DNA of 11,773 nt from Natronohydrobacter sp. (GCA_007117255.1 SKGU01000187.1:1-11773), one strand, 5' to 3'; shown: positions 1 through 5,995, numbered from the stretch's first letter. The notes: a model not told the origin generated them from the letters alone. A program made the numbers and translations.

Positions 1-177
1 CGCCAGCGCCAGCCCCGGCGCAGTCGCGCGCAGCTCTTGCAGGCGCGCAGGCGTGACCATTTCAGCGGCCAGAACAAGTGCCCGCGCTGCGCCATCGTGC
101 ACGACAACAGGCACGCCAAGCCGCAAATCAGCGCGCGCGCGATTGATCTTTTCAACGGGGCTCAGCCCAAAGGCCAT
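1..177 (-). CDS. ribA: Probable GTP cyclohydrolase II, N-terminal fragment
   Basis: This is the first 59 codons of a minus-strand gene that runs off the left edge. It starts at the ATG at 177-175, preceded by a good ribosome-binding site (GGAGGG about six bases upstream). The peptide contains ARADLRLGVPVVV and ALVLAAEMVTPARLQEL. From memory, this resembles the N-terminal extension of Rhodobacterales RibA proteins, which precedes the GTP cyclohydrolase II catalytic domain; that enzyme converts GTP to the first pyrimidine intermediate of riboflavin synthesis. The catalytic part and its zinc cysteines lie outside the window, so the call rests on the N-terminus only. The gene is divergent from the response regulator. 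The leader shows no recognisable FMN riboswitch. Another enzyme with a similar N-terminus is possible. Confidence 0.55.
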   Translation of the reverse strand, partial: MAFGLSPVEKINRARADLRLGVPVVVHDGAARALVLAAEMVTPARLQELRATAPGLALA

Positions 178-339
178 GTCGGTCCCTCCGGTAAATACCT
201 GTCAGGTGTAATCCGCATTTGAAAGAAATGAAACAATTCGCCATCTTACGACACGTCCGCGTGAGGGTTTTGTTGCAAATCTTGTTCTGAGGCACAGCGC
301 TGCGCATCTCTTCACTCAGAAACACGAAAGGGTGAACCC
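178..339. promoter_or_regulatory. Divergent intergenic region between ribA and the response regulator
   Basis: This 162-bp spacer must carry the 5' signals of both divergent genes. An 11-base inverted repeat, ACCTGTCAGGT (197-207), lies in the ribA leader about 20 bases before its ATG and could be an operator half-site or a weak hairpin. On the minus strand, TTGTTT with a 17-base spacer to GATTAC (about 240-212) is a weak promoter candidate for ribA. CACG-TCCG-CGTG (about 261-274) is a second short inverted repeat. No convincing sigma-70 promoter is visible for the response regulator. All of these are inferences from short motifs. Confidence 0.3.
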
Positions 340-1026
340 ATGGCGAAGCTGAACAAGATTTTGCTGGTCGATGATGACGACGATTTGCGCGAGGCGCTGT
401 CCGAACAGCTTGTAAGCACGGATGAATTCGATGTCTTTGAAGCAGGCAATGGCGCCGAGGCAATCGAACAGGTGCGCGCCGGGCAGTATGACATTGCGAT
501 CCTCGACGTTGGCCTGCCCGATACAGACGGGCGCGAATTGTGCAAGCGCATGCGCAAACTGGGCTTCAAATCGCCGGTCATCATGCTGACCGGGCATGAT
601 TCGGACGCGGACACGATCCTTGGGCTGGATTCCGGGGCCAATGACTACATCACCAAACCGTTCAAACTGCCTGTCCTGCTGGCCCGCATCCGCGCACAGC
701 TGCGCCAGCACGAACAGTCCGAGAACGCGGTTTTCCAGCTTGGCCCGTATCTGTTCAAGCCTGCGCAGAAAATGCTGGTGGATGAAAATGATCGCAAGAT
801 CCGTCTGACCGAGAAGGAAACCAACATTCTGAAATTCCTTTACCGCGCACCTGACGGGGTGGTTCCACGCGATATCCTGCTGCATGAGGTCTGGGGCTAT
901 AACGCGGGCGTCACCACGCATACGCTGGAAACGCATATCTACAGATTGCGTCAGAAAATCGAGCCTGATCCCAGCAATGTGTCGCTGCTGATGACGGAAT
1001 CTGGCGGATATCGGTTGGCTTCGTGA
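340..1026 (+). CDS. OmpR-family response regulator, CenR-like
   Basis: This encodes a 228-aa two-component response regulator, full length for the OmpR/PhoB class. Residues about 6-118 form the receiver domain: acidic pocket D11/D12, phospho-acceptor D56 (ILDVGLPD), T84 and K106 (ITKPF). Residues about 130-228 form a winged-helix DNA-binding domain with the typical THTLETHIYRLRQKIE recognition helix and terminal GGYRL. The start ATG follows an AAGGG ribosome-binding site. The GANDYITKPF...RAQLRQHEQSE pattern resembles, from memory, alphaproteobacterial CenR, an essential envelope and cell-division regulator in Caulobacter and Rhodobacter. I did not align it, so I give no symbol. No histidine kinase is adjacent, so its partner must be encoded elsewhere. 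A terminator lies about 120 bases downstream. Confidence 0.9.
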   Translation: MAKLNKILLVDDDDDLREALSEQLVSTDEFDVFEAGNGAEAIEQVRAGQYDIAILDVGLPDTDGRELCKRMRKLGFKSPVIMLTGHDSDADTILGLDSGANDYITKPFKLPVLLARIRAQLRQHEQSENAVFQLGPYLFKPAQKMLVDENDRKIRLTEKETNILKFLYRAPDGVVPRDILLHEVWGYNAGVTTHTLETHIYRLRQKIEPDPSNVSLLMTESGGYRLAS

Positions 1027-1059
1027 GCAGGGGTGCGGCTTATTGTTGCTTGAATCGAA

Positions 1060-1065
1060 TATAAT
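1060..1065 (+). promoter_or_regulatory. Perfect -10 hexamer (TATAAT) after the response regulator gene
   Basis: TATAAT occurs 34 bases downstream of the response-regulator stop codon and about 110 bases upstream of an intrinsic terminator. The -35 position (around 1036-1043, GGCTTA) is poor. A GAATC site, matching the CcrM methylation motif GANTC, lies just upstream at 1052-1056. If active, it would start a short non-coding transcript near 1072. The weak -35 keeps confidence low. Confidence 0.3.
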
Positions 1066-1071
1066 GCTAAG

Positions 1072-1177
1072 ATGTAAGGGCGATTGTTCTTCCAGTTGAC
1101 TATCTTGACGCGTCGCGGGCAACGACGCACGGTCTCCCTGTTGGATTAAGTCCGGGCGTAAAGCCCGGACTTTTTTT
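1072..1177 (+). ncRNA. Candidate small RNA or 3'-UTR-derived RNA
   Basis: The stretch between the TATAAT at 1060 and the terminator ending at 1177 has an sRNA-like layout. Hairpin one is GCGTCG/CGACGC (1110-1115 with 1123-1128) around a seven-base loop. A pyrimidine-rich unpaired stretch GGTCTCCCTG (1131-1140) follows and could pair with Shine-Dalgarno sequences. The perfect terminator hairpin with its T-tract closes it. No plausible small ORF is present: the ATGs near 1064 and 1072 lead to 11 codons and to an immediate stop. It could be a primary sRNA, a fragment processed from the regulator mRNA, or simply a 3' UTR. Conservation of the loop or pyrimidine motif would separate these. Confidence 0.35.
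1148..1177 (+). terminator. Strong intrinsic terminator
   Basis: The perfect stem GTCCGGGC/GCCCGGAC (1150-1157 with 1163-1170) is extended by an AA/TT pair. It closes a five-base GTAAA loop and runs straight into seven Ts (1171-1177). This is a textbook rho-independent terminator for the response-regulator transcript or the candidate small RNA. It isolates xth from upstream transcription. Confidence 0.92.
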
Positions 1178-1246
1178 ATGCGCCGAGCCCTTGTTGCCGG
1201 GCGCTGGGGCGTGCATCAAGGGTGTCGCTTCAGACCGGAGATCGCC

Positions 1247-2035
1247 ATGCCTTTGACCCTTGCCACCTGGAACATCAACTCGGTCCGCCTGCGCGCCGAT
1301 CTTGTCTTGCGTCTGCTGCGCGAGGAAGCGCCCGACATCCTGTGCCTTCAGGAATGCAAAAGCCCGGTGGACAAGATCCCGTTCGAGCTGTTTGCCGCAG
1401 CGGGCTATCCGCATTGGGTCGCACGCGGGCAGAAAGGCTATAACGGCGTTGCGATCCTGTCGCGCCTGCCGCTGGAAGATGCGGGCCATATCGACTGGTG
1501 CGCGCGCGGCGATGCCCGCCATGTGGCCGGGCGTCTGGAAAACGGCGTGACGATCCATAACTGCTACATTCCCGCCGGTGGCGATGTGCCCGACCGGACT
1601 GTGAACGAGAAATTCGGCCACAAGCTCGATACCCTGACCGAAATGCGCGCCCATTTCCGCGACAGCCGGCCTGAGAAATCCATCCTTGTGGGTGATCTGA
1701 ACATCGCCCCGCGCGAAGATGACGTCTGGTCTCACAAGCAGCTTCTCAAGATCGTCTCGCATACCCCGATTGAAGTCGATCACCTGACCGCGCTGCAAGA
1801 GGACGGGCACTGGACCGACATCACACGGCAGGACATTCCCGAAGGTCTGCTGTATTCATGGTGGTCCTACCGCGCCCGCGACTGGGACGCCGCCGACAAG
1901 GGGCGCAGGCTTGACCACATCTGGGCCAGCCGCGATATCGCCGCCGCGGGTCACGGCTCGCGCATCCTGCGTTCTGCGCGCGGATGGGAAAAACCCTCCG
2001 ATCATGCCCCGGTCTTTGCCAGCTTCGCGCTCTGA
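1247..2035 (+). CDS. xth: Exodeoxyribonuclease III
   Basis: This 262-aa exonuclease III-type AP endonuclease of the EEP superfamily has close to the usual length (E. coli XthA is 268 aa). It cleaves DNA 5' to abasic sites and removes 3' blocking groups in base-excision repair. Visible motifs are N9 (TWNIN), the metal ligand E36 (LQECK), Y107 (CYIPAGGD), D150/N152 (VGDLNIAP), D223 (RRLDHIW) and the terminal D252-H253 (SDHAP). I chose the ATG at 1247 because GGAG lies six bases upstream and homology begins there. An in-frame ATG at 1178 adds 23 unmatched residues and sits directly on the T-tract of the preceding terminator. The gene is probably transcribed from its own promoter in the short gap after that terminator. 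Confidence 0.95.
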   Translation: MPLTLATWNINSVRLRADLVLRLLREEAPDILCLQECKSPVDKIPFELFAAAGYPHWVARGQKGYNGVAILSRLPLEDAGHIDWCARGDARHVAGRLENGVTIHNCYIPAGGDVPDRTVNEKFGHKLDTLTEMRAHFRDSRPEKSILVGDLNIAPREDDVWSHKQLLKIVSHTPIEVDHLTALQEDGHWTDITRQDIPEGLLYSWWSYRARDWDAADKGRRLDHIWASRDIAAAGHGSRILRSARGWEKPSDHAPVFASFAL

Positions 2036-2104
2036 CCCCCTTTCCCTTTGGCCCCTCGCAGCCCATATAGGCGGAAAGGACAGTCAGTCAGACACGAGGG
2101 CAAG

Positions 2105-3004
2105 ATGCTGGAATTTGGAAAACCGACCGCAGAAGCCGATCCGATCTCCGACGGGACGGATCAGACCTTCATGGAACAAGTGATCGAGGCCAGCCGCGAG
2201 GTGCCGGTCATTGTGGATTTCTGGGCCCCGTGGTGCGGCCCGTGCAAAACCCTTGGCCCGGCACTGGAAGCCGAAGTGCGCGCTGCCAAGGGCAAGGTTC
2301 GCATGGTCAAGATCAATATCGACGAAAACCAGGCCGTCGCAGGCCAGTTGCGCGTGCAATCCATCCCCACGGTCTATGCTTTCTTTCAGGGCCAGCCGGT
2401 CGACGGGTTTCAGGGTGCGCAGCAACCCTCACAACTCAAGGAATTCGTGGCCAAACTCGCAGGGCTTGCAGGCGAAGACAGCCTGTCCGCCGCGCTCGAT
2501 GAAGCCGACACCATGCTTGACGAAGGCGCCATCACCGATGCGGCGCAGATTTACGCTGCCGTCCTGTCAGAAGAAGACACCAACGCCCGTGCCCTTGCCG
2601 GGCTGGTGCGCACGCAAATCGCGTCTGGCAGTCTGGATCAGGCCGAAGCGCTTCTGAACAACGCCCCGGCCGCAATTGCCAACGCCCCCGAACTCGATGC
2701 TGCACGCGCAACACTGGCGCTGGCACAGCAGGCACAATCTGCCGGTCCCGTGGACGATCTACGCGCCGCGCTGGAGGCTGATCCGGCCAATCATCAGGCG
2801 CGTTTCGATCTGGCGCAGGCGCTCTACGCCACAGGCCAGACAGAAGCCGCGATTGACGAATTGCTGGACCTGTTCCGCCGCGATCGCGACTGGAATGACG
2901 GCGCGGCCAAGACCCAGCTCTTCACAATCTTCGACGCACTCAAACCCAATGATCCGCTGGTTGCCAAGGGCCGTCGTCGGCTCAGCTCGATGATATTTGC
3001 CTGA
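2105..3004 (+). CDS. cnoX: CnoX/YbbN-type thioredoxin with C-terminal TPR region (chaperedoxin)
   Basis: This 299-aa protein has two parts. Residues about 1-115 form a thioredoxin fold with FWAPWCGPCK (C44, C47) and cis-proline P88 (SIPTV). Residues about 130-299 are an alanine-rich helical region with tetratricopeptide-like repeats (ADPANHQARFDLAQALYATG). This architecture is that of CnoX/YbbN, a holdase that protects clients from oxidation and passes them to chaperones. E. coli CnoX lacks the first active-site cysteine, whereas this protein keeps a full CGPC, as reported for Caulobacter CnoX, so it should be redox active. It has no signal peptide and is therefore cytoplasmic. The ATG at 2105 follows GAGGG. 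An in-frame TTG at 2048 is less likely. It heads a probable operon with the LON and Trm112 genes. Confidence 0.9.
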   Translation: MLEFGKPTAEADPISDGTDQTFMEQVIEASREVPVIVDFWAPWCGPCKTLGPALEAEVRAAKGKVRMVKINIDENQAVAGQLRVQSIPTVYAFFQGQPVDGFQGAQQPSQLKEFVAKLAGLAGEDSLSAALDEADTMLDEGAITDAAQIYAAVLSEEDTNARALAGLVRTQIASGSLDQAEALLNNAPAAIANAPELDAARATLALAQQAQSAGPVDDLRAALEADPANHQARFDLAQALYATGQTEAAIDELLDLFRRDRDWNDGAAKTQLFTIFDALKPNDPLVAKGRRRLSSMIFA

Positions 3005-3031
3005 TCGCCTGATCGCATTAGGTACGTCAAG

Positions 3032-3679
3032 ATGTCTCATTTGCAAAACCTGCCCGATCTGATCCCGATCTTCCCGCTTCCGGGCGCGCTTTTGCTGCCG
3101 CGTGCCCGTTTGCCGCTGCATATTTTCGAGCCGCGCTATCTGGCGATGATCGAAGACTGCATGAAGACCCCACATCGTCTGATCGGCATGGTCCAGCCGC
3201 GTGACACCCCTGATGCCGAGAAGCGCCCGCTTCACATGATCGGCTGCGCTGGTCGCCTGACCGCGTTTTCCGAAACTGAAGACGGGCGCTATTTGATCAC
3301 GCTGACCGGAAAATCGCGCTTCCGCATCCGTGACGAGGTGGCGGGTTTTACCCCCTATAGGCGCACCGAAGTGGCATGGGACGGGTTCGAACGCGATCTG
3401 GGCCACGAAGAAAAAGACGCGGGCCTGAAACGTGATGCGTTTTTTGACCTGCTCAAGCGGTTTTTCAAAAAGCACCAACTGTCCACAGACTGGGAAAGCC
3501 TGACCGAAGCCGATGACGAGTTACTTATCAATTCGCTATCCATGCTCTGCCCGCTTGACCCAGATGACAAGCAGGCCCTGCTTGAAGCCCCTTCGCTTGA
3601 AACTCGGCGCGAAACCTTGGTCATGCTGATGGAGTTCTCAATGCGTGGCGGTGGCGGCGATGAGGAAATTCTGCAATGA
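3032..3679 (+). CDS. LON substrate-binding-domain protein
   Basis: This 215-aa stand-alone LON N-terminal domain protein begins with the family signature FPLPGALLLPRARLPLHIFEP at about residues 14-34, followed by RYLAMIED. It lacks the AAA+ ATPase and serine-lysine protease domains of Lon, so it is not a protease. The family's role is not well established; substrate recognition or protein quality control is usually inferred from the domain. It starts 27 bases after the cnoX stop and overlaps the next gene at ATGA, indicating co-transcription and probably translational coupling. Placement beside a redox holdase fits a proteostasis role, but this is inference. Confidence 0.88.
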   Translation: MSHLQNLPDLIPIFPLPGALLLPRARLPLHIFEPRYLAMIEDCMKTPHRLIGMVQPRDTPDAEKRPLHMIGCAGRLTAFSETEDGRYLITLTGKSRFRIRDEVAGFTPYRRTEVAWDGFERDLGHEEKDAGLKRDAFFDLLKRFFKKHQLSTDWESLTEADDELLINSLSMLCPLDPDDKQALLEAPSLETRRETLVMLMEFSMRGGGGDEEILQ

Positions 3680-3870
3680 ACGACGCCCCTGCGCCGCGTC
3701 GTCTGACAGATCGTCATATGCTGGAAGCACTGGTATGCCCCGTCACAAACGGTCGGCTAAGCTACGATTCTCGACGGCAGGAGCTTGTATCGAAAGCAGC
3801 GCATCTTGCCTTTCCCATCCGCAACGGCATTCCCATCATGCTGGTTGATGAAGCGCGCGAGATTGACTGA
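3676..3870 (+). CDS. Trm112-family small protein
   Basis: This 64-aa protein matches the bacterial Trm112/YcaR family, with LEALVCPVTNGRLSYD (about 16-31) and HLAFPIRNGIPIMLVDEAR (about 43-61). Eukaryotic and archaeal Trm112 are zinc-binding activators of methyltransferases. The role of this short bacterial form is not settled. It has one cysteine (C21), so it cannot form the four-cysteine zinc site seen in some relatives. The start ATG overlaps the LON-domain stop codon by four bases (ATGA). It is the last gene of the cluster, with a hairpin 29 bases after the stop. Confidence 0.88.
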   Translation: MNDAPAPRRLTDRHMLEALVCPVTNGRLSYDSRRQELVSKAAHLAFPIRNGIPIMLVDEAREID

Positions 3871-3892
3871 GCCCGATCCCACTGACCCGCAA

Positions 3893-4015
3893 ACGCGAAA
3901 CGCCTTGATCCGTGAAGATCAAGGCGTCCCGAGTAGAAACCACACGCCGTTGTTCAGGCGACGTGCTTGGAGAGCCGGTCGAAGACCTTTGTGTGATCGT
4001 CCTTCCGGTGTTCAC
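3893..4015 (-). ncRNA. Candidate minus-strand small RNA downstream of a CtrA-box promoter
   Basis: A transcript from the possible promoter at 4022-4051 would start near 4015 and end at the hairpin at 3900-3927, giving about 120 nt. It could fold into three elements. The first pairs GAC/GTC and GAA/TTC around 3981-4008, closed by CCG/CGG. The second pairs GCC/GGC around TGAACAAC near 3945-3957. The third is the perfect 11-bp terminal stem. The unpaired CTCTCC (about 3969-3974) is complementary to Shine-Dalgarno sequences. Open frames here lack a usable start codon, which argues for RNA over protein. This is a prediction from layout; no known family was recognised. Confidence 0.3.
3900..3927 (-). 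terminator. Perfect 11-bp hairpin, probable terminator
   Basis: ACGCCTTGATC (3900-3910) and GATCAAGGCGT (3917-3927) form a perfect 11-bp stem around a six-base loop. On the minus strand it is followed by TTTCGCGTTT, a broken T-run, so it fits best as the end of a minus-strand transcript. On the plus strand it lies 29 bases after the Trm112 stop but is followed by CCCGAG, so there it may act only as a 3'-end stabiliser. Confidence 0.55.
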
Positions 4016-4021
4016 TGTAAA

Positions 4022-4051
4022 CTTATAGCGCAACCCTTAACGCAGGTTTAA
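4022..4051 (-). promoter_or_regulatory. Possible minus-strand promoter (TTAAAC-18-TATAAG)
   Basis: On the minus strand TTAAAC (4051-4046) is separated by 18 bases from TATAAG (4027-4022). The -10 matches the consensus at five of six positions and the -35 at three of six. It points toward the structured stretch ending at the hairpin at 3900-3927. The -35 coincides with the right half of a perfect CtrA box. Confidence 0.35.
4037..4051. promoter_or_regulatory. Perfect CtrA-type binding site (TTAA-N7-TTAA)
   Basis: TTAA (4037-4040), seven bases, then TTAA (4048-4051) exactly matches the full CtrA recognition sequence known from alphaproteobacteria. It overlaps the -35 hexamer of the possible minus-strand promoter, the usual placement where bound CtrA affects RNA polymerase. 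The site is short and could arise by chance, but it is the only full match I noticed in the window and it lies in non-coding DNA. Confidence 0.5.
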
Positions 4052-4212
4052 GTGAGTTTCGCTCTTTCAGCCAATTTGTACAAACCAGAAGACACGCTTT
4101 GCCGGTTTTTTCACCATAGTTAACCATGTTTCAGCAGCCCGAACGCGATTTTGCGCACAATCGACCATCGGCCAAAGCACTGTGTATAAAACGGTGACAA
4201 CTAGTTCGAAAC

Positions 4213-4611
4213 CTACAGCCAATCCCGCAAAACGGGAATCAGGGGCAGGTCTGCAGGTGGCATCGGATAGTCCCGCAGATTCGCAGGGCGCACCCATTTC
4301 AACGCCTGCCCCTCGCGGCTTTGCAGCGCGCCCTGCCATTTCCGACAGACAAACAATGGCATCAGCAAATGAAAATCTTCATAGGCATGGCTGGCAAAAC
4401 TCAGCGGGGCCAGGCAACTGGCCCAAGTATCGATCCCCAGCTCTTCCTGCAATTCGCGAATTAACGCGGCTTCAGGCGTTTCACCCGGCTCGATCTTGCC
4501 GCCGGGAAATTCCCAAAGACCGGCCATGGATTTACCCTCTGGCCGCTGCGCCAGCAGCACCCGACCATCAGCATCGACCAGCGCAACAGCGGCGACAAGA
4601 ACAACCTTCAC
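4213..4611 (-). CDS. mutT: MutT-type Nudix hydrolase (8-oxo-dGTP diphosphatase)
   Basis: This 132-aa Nudix protein is close to the length of E. coli MutT (129 aa). The Nudix box is complete from G38 to I60, with E44 and the metal-binding RELQEELGI, preceded by GLWEFPGGK as in MutT. The expected reaction is hydrolysis of 8-oxo-dGTP to the monophosphate, preventing oxidative mutations. The start is GTG at 4611, overlapping the argJ stop by four bases (GTGA), so translation is probably coupled. A small CCCG/CGGG hairpin lies at the very 3' end (about 4226-4238) without a T-tract. A second oxidative-damage gene, xth, is nearby but in another unit. Confidence 0.9.
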   Translation of the reverse strand: MKVVLVAAVALVDADGRVLLAQRPEGKSMAGLWEFPGGKIEPGETPEAALIRELQEELGIDTWASCLAPLSFASHAYEDFHLLMPLFVCRKWQGALQSREGQALKWVRPANLRDYPMPPADLPLIPVLRDWL

Positions 4612-5927
4612 GACCGGTAATCCGCGTTGATCTCGATATAGCGATGGGTCAAATCACAGGTCCAGACTGTCGCGGACCCGACACCCAGCCGCAAATCCAC
4701 ACCAATCACCAGATCCGTGCCCCGCATATAGCTTGCGCCGATCTCTTCGACATAGCTGGGGGCGACCTGCCCGTTCATGGCGACCAGATGCGGGCCAAAG
4801 CGGATCGACAGGCGGTCCCTGTCAGCCTCTGCGCCCGATTTGCCAACGGCCATGACGATGCGGCCCCAATTCGGGTCTTCACCAGCGACTGCGGTTTTCA
4901 CCAGCGGTGAATTGGCAATCGCAAGCGCGACCTTGCGCGCATCGGCATCCGAACGCGCGCCAGTCACAACCACCTCGATGAATTTCGTGGCCCCTTCGCC
5001 ATCACGCACCACCTGATGTGCCAGATCCAGCATGACCTGGCACAAAGCAGAGGCGAAGGCCCGTGCATCATCACTTTGCGCATCTGTGATTTCAGGCGCA
5101 TCGCTTTGTCCGGTCGCGGCGATCAGCAGCATATCAGACGTCGATGTGTCGCTATCGACAGTAATGCAGTTAAAGCTGCGATCGGTCTCTTTGGAAACCA
5201 GAGAGTGCAGCACCGGACGCGCGATCTTGGCATCGGTGAAGATATAGACCAGCATCGTCGCCATATCCGGCGCGATCATGCCAGAGCCTTTGGCGATCCC
5301 GGCAATCTTGACCATGTGTCCGCCAATCGCCACTTCAGCGCAAGCGCCTTTGGCGAATGTGTCCGTCGTCATGATTGCGCGCGCGGCATCGGTCAGGCCG
5401 TTCTCGGACAGACCTGAGACCAGATCATCCAGCGCATCGGTGATCCTGCCATGCGGCAGCGCCTCGCCGATCACGCCGGTTGATGAAGTGAAAACGCGCT
5501 CTTGCGGCAAATCCAGTTTTGCGGCGACACAAGCGCAAATCGCGTTAACCGATTGTAAACCGTTCACACCTGTGAACGCATTGGCATTGCCGGAATTGAC
5601 CAGTATCGCGGCCCCTTTGGTCGTATCCGCTCCGATCTTGGCCTGTGCATCCAATACGGATGCTGCGCGTGTGGCGGATCGTGTAAAGGTGCCCGCCATC
5701 ACTGTTCCCGGCGCAAGATGCGCCAGCATGACGTCTGTGCGGCCTTTGTAACGCACCCCGGCCTGCGCGACAGCGAAACGCGTGCCCTTGATCACGGGCA
5801 GATCAGGAAACCGCTCTGGAGCCAATGGCGACACCTGCGGACCCGGATTGCCCTTGTCATCCTGCAAGGCCCTGAGTCGGGCTTTCAAGGCCTTGATCTT
5901 GGTTCTGAGCTTCTTTTTCTCGCCCAT
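4608..5927 (-). CDS. argJ: Arginine biosynthesis bifunctional protein ArgJ
   Basis: This encodes a 439-aa glutamate N-acetyltransferase of the ArgJ family, which moves acetyl from N-acetylornithine to glutamate and may also use acetyl-CoA. The precursor self-cleaves before the nucleophilic threonine. Here the motif is GSGMIAPDMATML, with cleavage expected between A223 and T224. Other family stretches are GVRYKGRTDVML, NSGNANAFTG, TSSTGVIGE and EDPNWGRI. The ATG at 5927 has GGAG seven bases upstream. It gives a lysine/arginine-rich N-terminal extension of about 31 residues before VSPLAP, where typical homologues begin. An in-frame GTG at 5834 would give 408 aa, the usual size, but has a poor ribosome-binding site. 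The gene lies between the prolyl isomerase (68-bp gap with a large hairpin) and mutT (overlapping). Confidence 0.95.
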   Translation of the reverse strand: MGEKKKLRTKIKALKARLRALQDDKGNPGPQVSPLAPERFPDLPVIKGTRFAVAQAGVRYKGRTDVMLAHLAPGTVMAGTFTRSATRAASVLDAQAKIGADTTKGAAILVNSGNANAFTGVNGLQSVNAICACVAAKLDLPQERVFTSSTGVIGEALPHGRITDALDDLVSGLSENGLTDAARAIMTTDTFAKGACAEVAIGGHMVKIAGIAKGSGMIAPDMATMLVYIFTDAKIARPVLHSLVSKETDRSFNCITVDSDTSTSDMLLIAATGQSDAPEITDAQSDDARAFASALCQVMLDLAHQVVRDGEGATKFIEVVVTGARSDADARKVALAIANSPLVKTAVAGEDPNWGRIVMAVGKSGAEADRDRLSIRFGPHLVAMNGQVAPSYVEEIGASYMRGTDLVIGVDLRLGVGSATVWTCDLTHRYIEINADYRS

Positions 5928-5937
5928 TGAAGCGCTC

Positions 5938-5978
5938 CATGCCAAAGCGCCAGCCCGACACGGGCTGGCCTTGGCATG
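5938..5978 (-). promoter_or_regulatory. Large intercistronic hairpin abutting the argJ ribosome-binding site
   Basis: CATGCCAA (5938-5945) pairs with TTGGCATG (5971-5978). GCCAGCCCG (5949-5957) pairs with CGGGCTGGC (5961-5969) around a three-base loop. A 3/1 internal loop separates the two helices, giving 17 base pairs in all. On the minus-strand mRNA the 3' arm ends on the first G of the GGAG ribosome-binding site of argJ. It lies 18 bases after the isomerase stop. There is no T-tract, so simple termination is unlikely. It could stabilise or process the mRNA, or restrict ribosome access to argJ. Confidence 0.7.
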
Positions 5979-5995
5979 TCCTACACCGCCGCAGA

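Larger units (their letters stand above)
3871..4212. other. 342-bp non-coding spacer between convergent genes
   Basis: No credible gene lies here. The left half (about 3893-4051) holds a perfect hairpin, a structured minus-strand stretch, a possible minus-strand promoter and a CtrA box, described separately. The right half (4052-4212) is richer in A and T and holds a 10-base palindrome TTTGTACAAA (4075-4084) and GTTAAC (about 4119-4124), with no promoter pair I trust. A 22-codon minus-strand open stretch at about 4017-3952 reads like protein (HTKVFDRLSKHVA before its stop) but has no start codon in frame. Confidence 0.6.

Noticed and set aside
178..260. Possible FMN riboswitch in the ribA leader
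   Set aside because: The short leader shows no conserved FMN-element segments; only an 11-base inverted repeat is visible.
330..339. GGGT-GA-ACCC inverted repeat at the response-regulator ribosome-binding site
   Set aside because: A two-base loop is too tight for an RNA hairpin, and the repeat is short enough to be chance.
316..1122. Long open stretch on the minus strand opposite the response regulator (268 codons)
   Set aside because: It is antisense to a gene with clear domain motifs, matches no family I know and looks like a GC-rich shadow frame.
1178..1246. Upstream ATG start for exodeoxyribonuclease III
   Set aside because: It lies on the T-tract of the preceding terminator and adds 23 residues with no homology, and the ATG at 1247 has a proper GGAG.
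3952..4017. 22-codon minus-strand stretch ending HTKVFDRLSKHVA
   Set aside because: Codon use looks coding-like, but no ATG, GTG or TTG is in frame between the upstream TAA and the stop, so it is not supported as a gene. It may be chance within a structured RNA candidate or a gene remnant.
4182..4910. 242-codon plus-strand open frame opposite mutT and argJ
   Set aside because: It is antisense to two well-supported overlapping genes, and its Pro/Arg/Gln-rich composition is typical of shadow frames.
5541..5560. CtrA-like TTAACC...TAAAC inside argJ
   Set aside because: Only one half-site is perfect and it lies within conserved coding sequence, so a regulatory role is unlikely.
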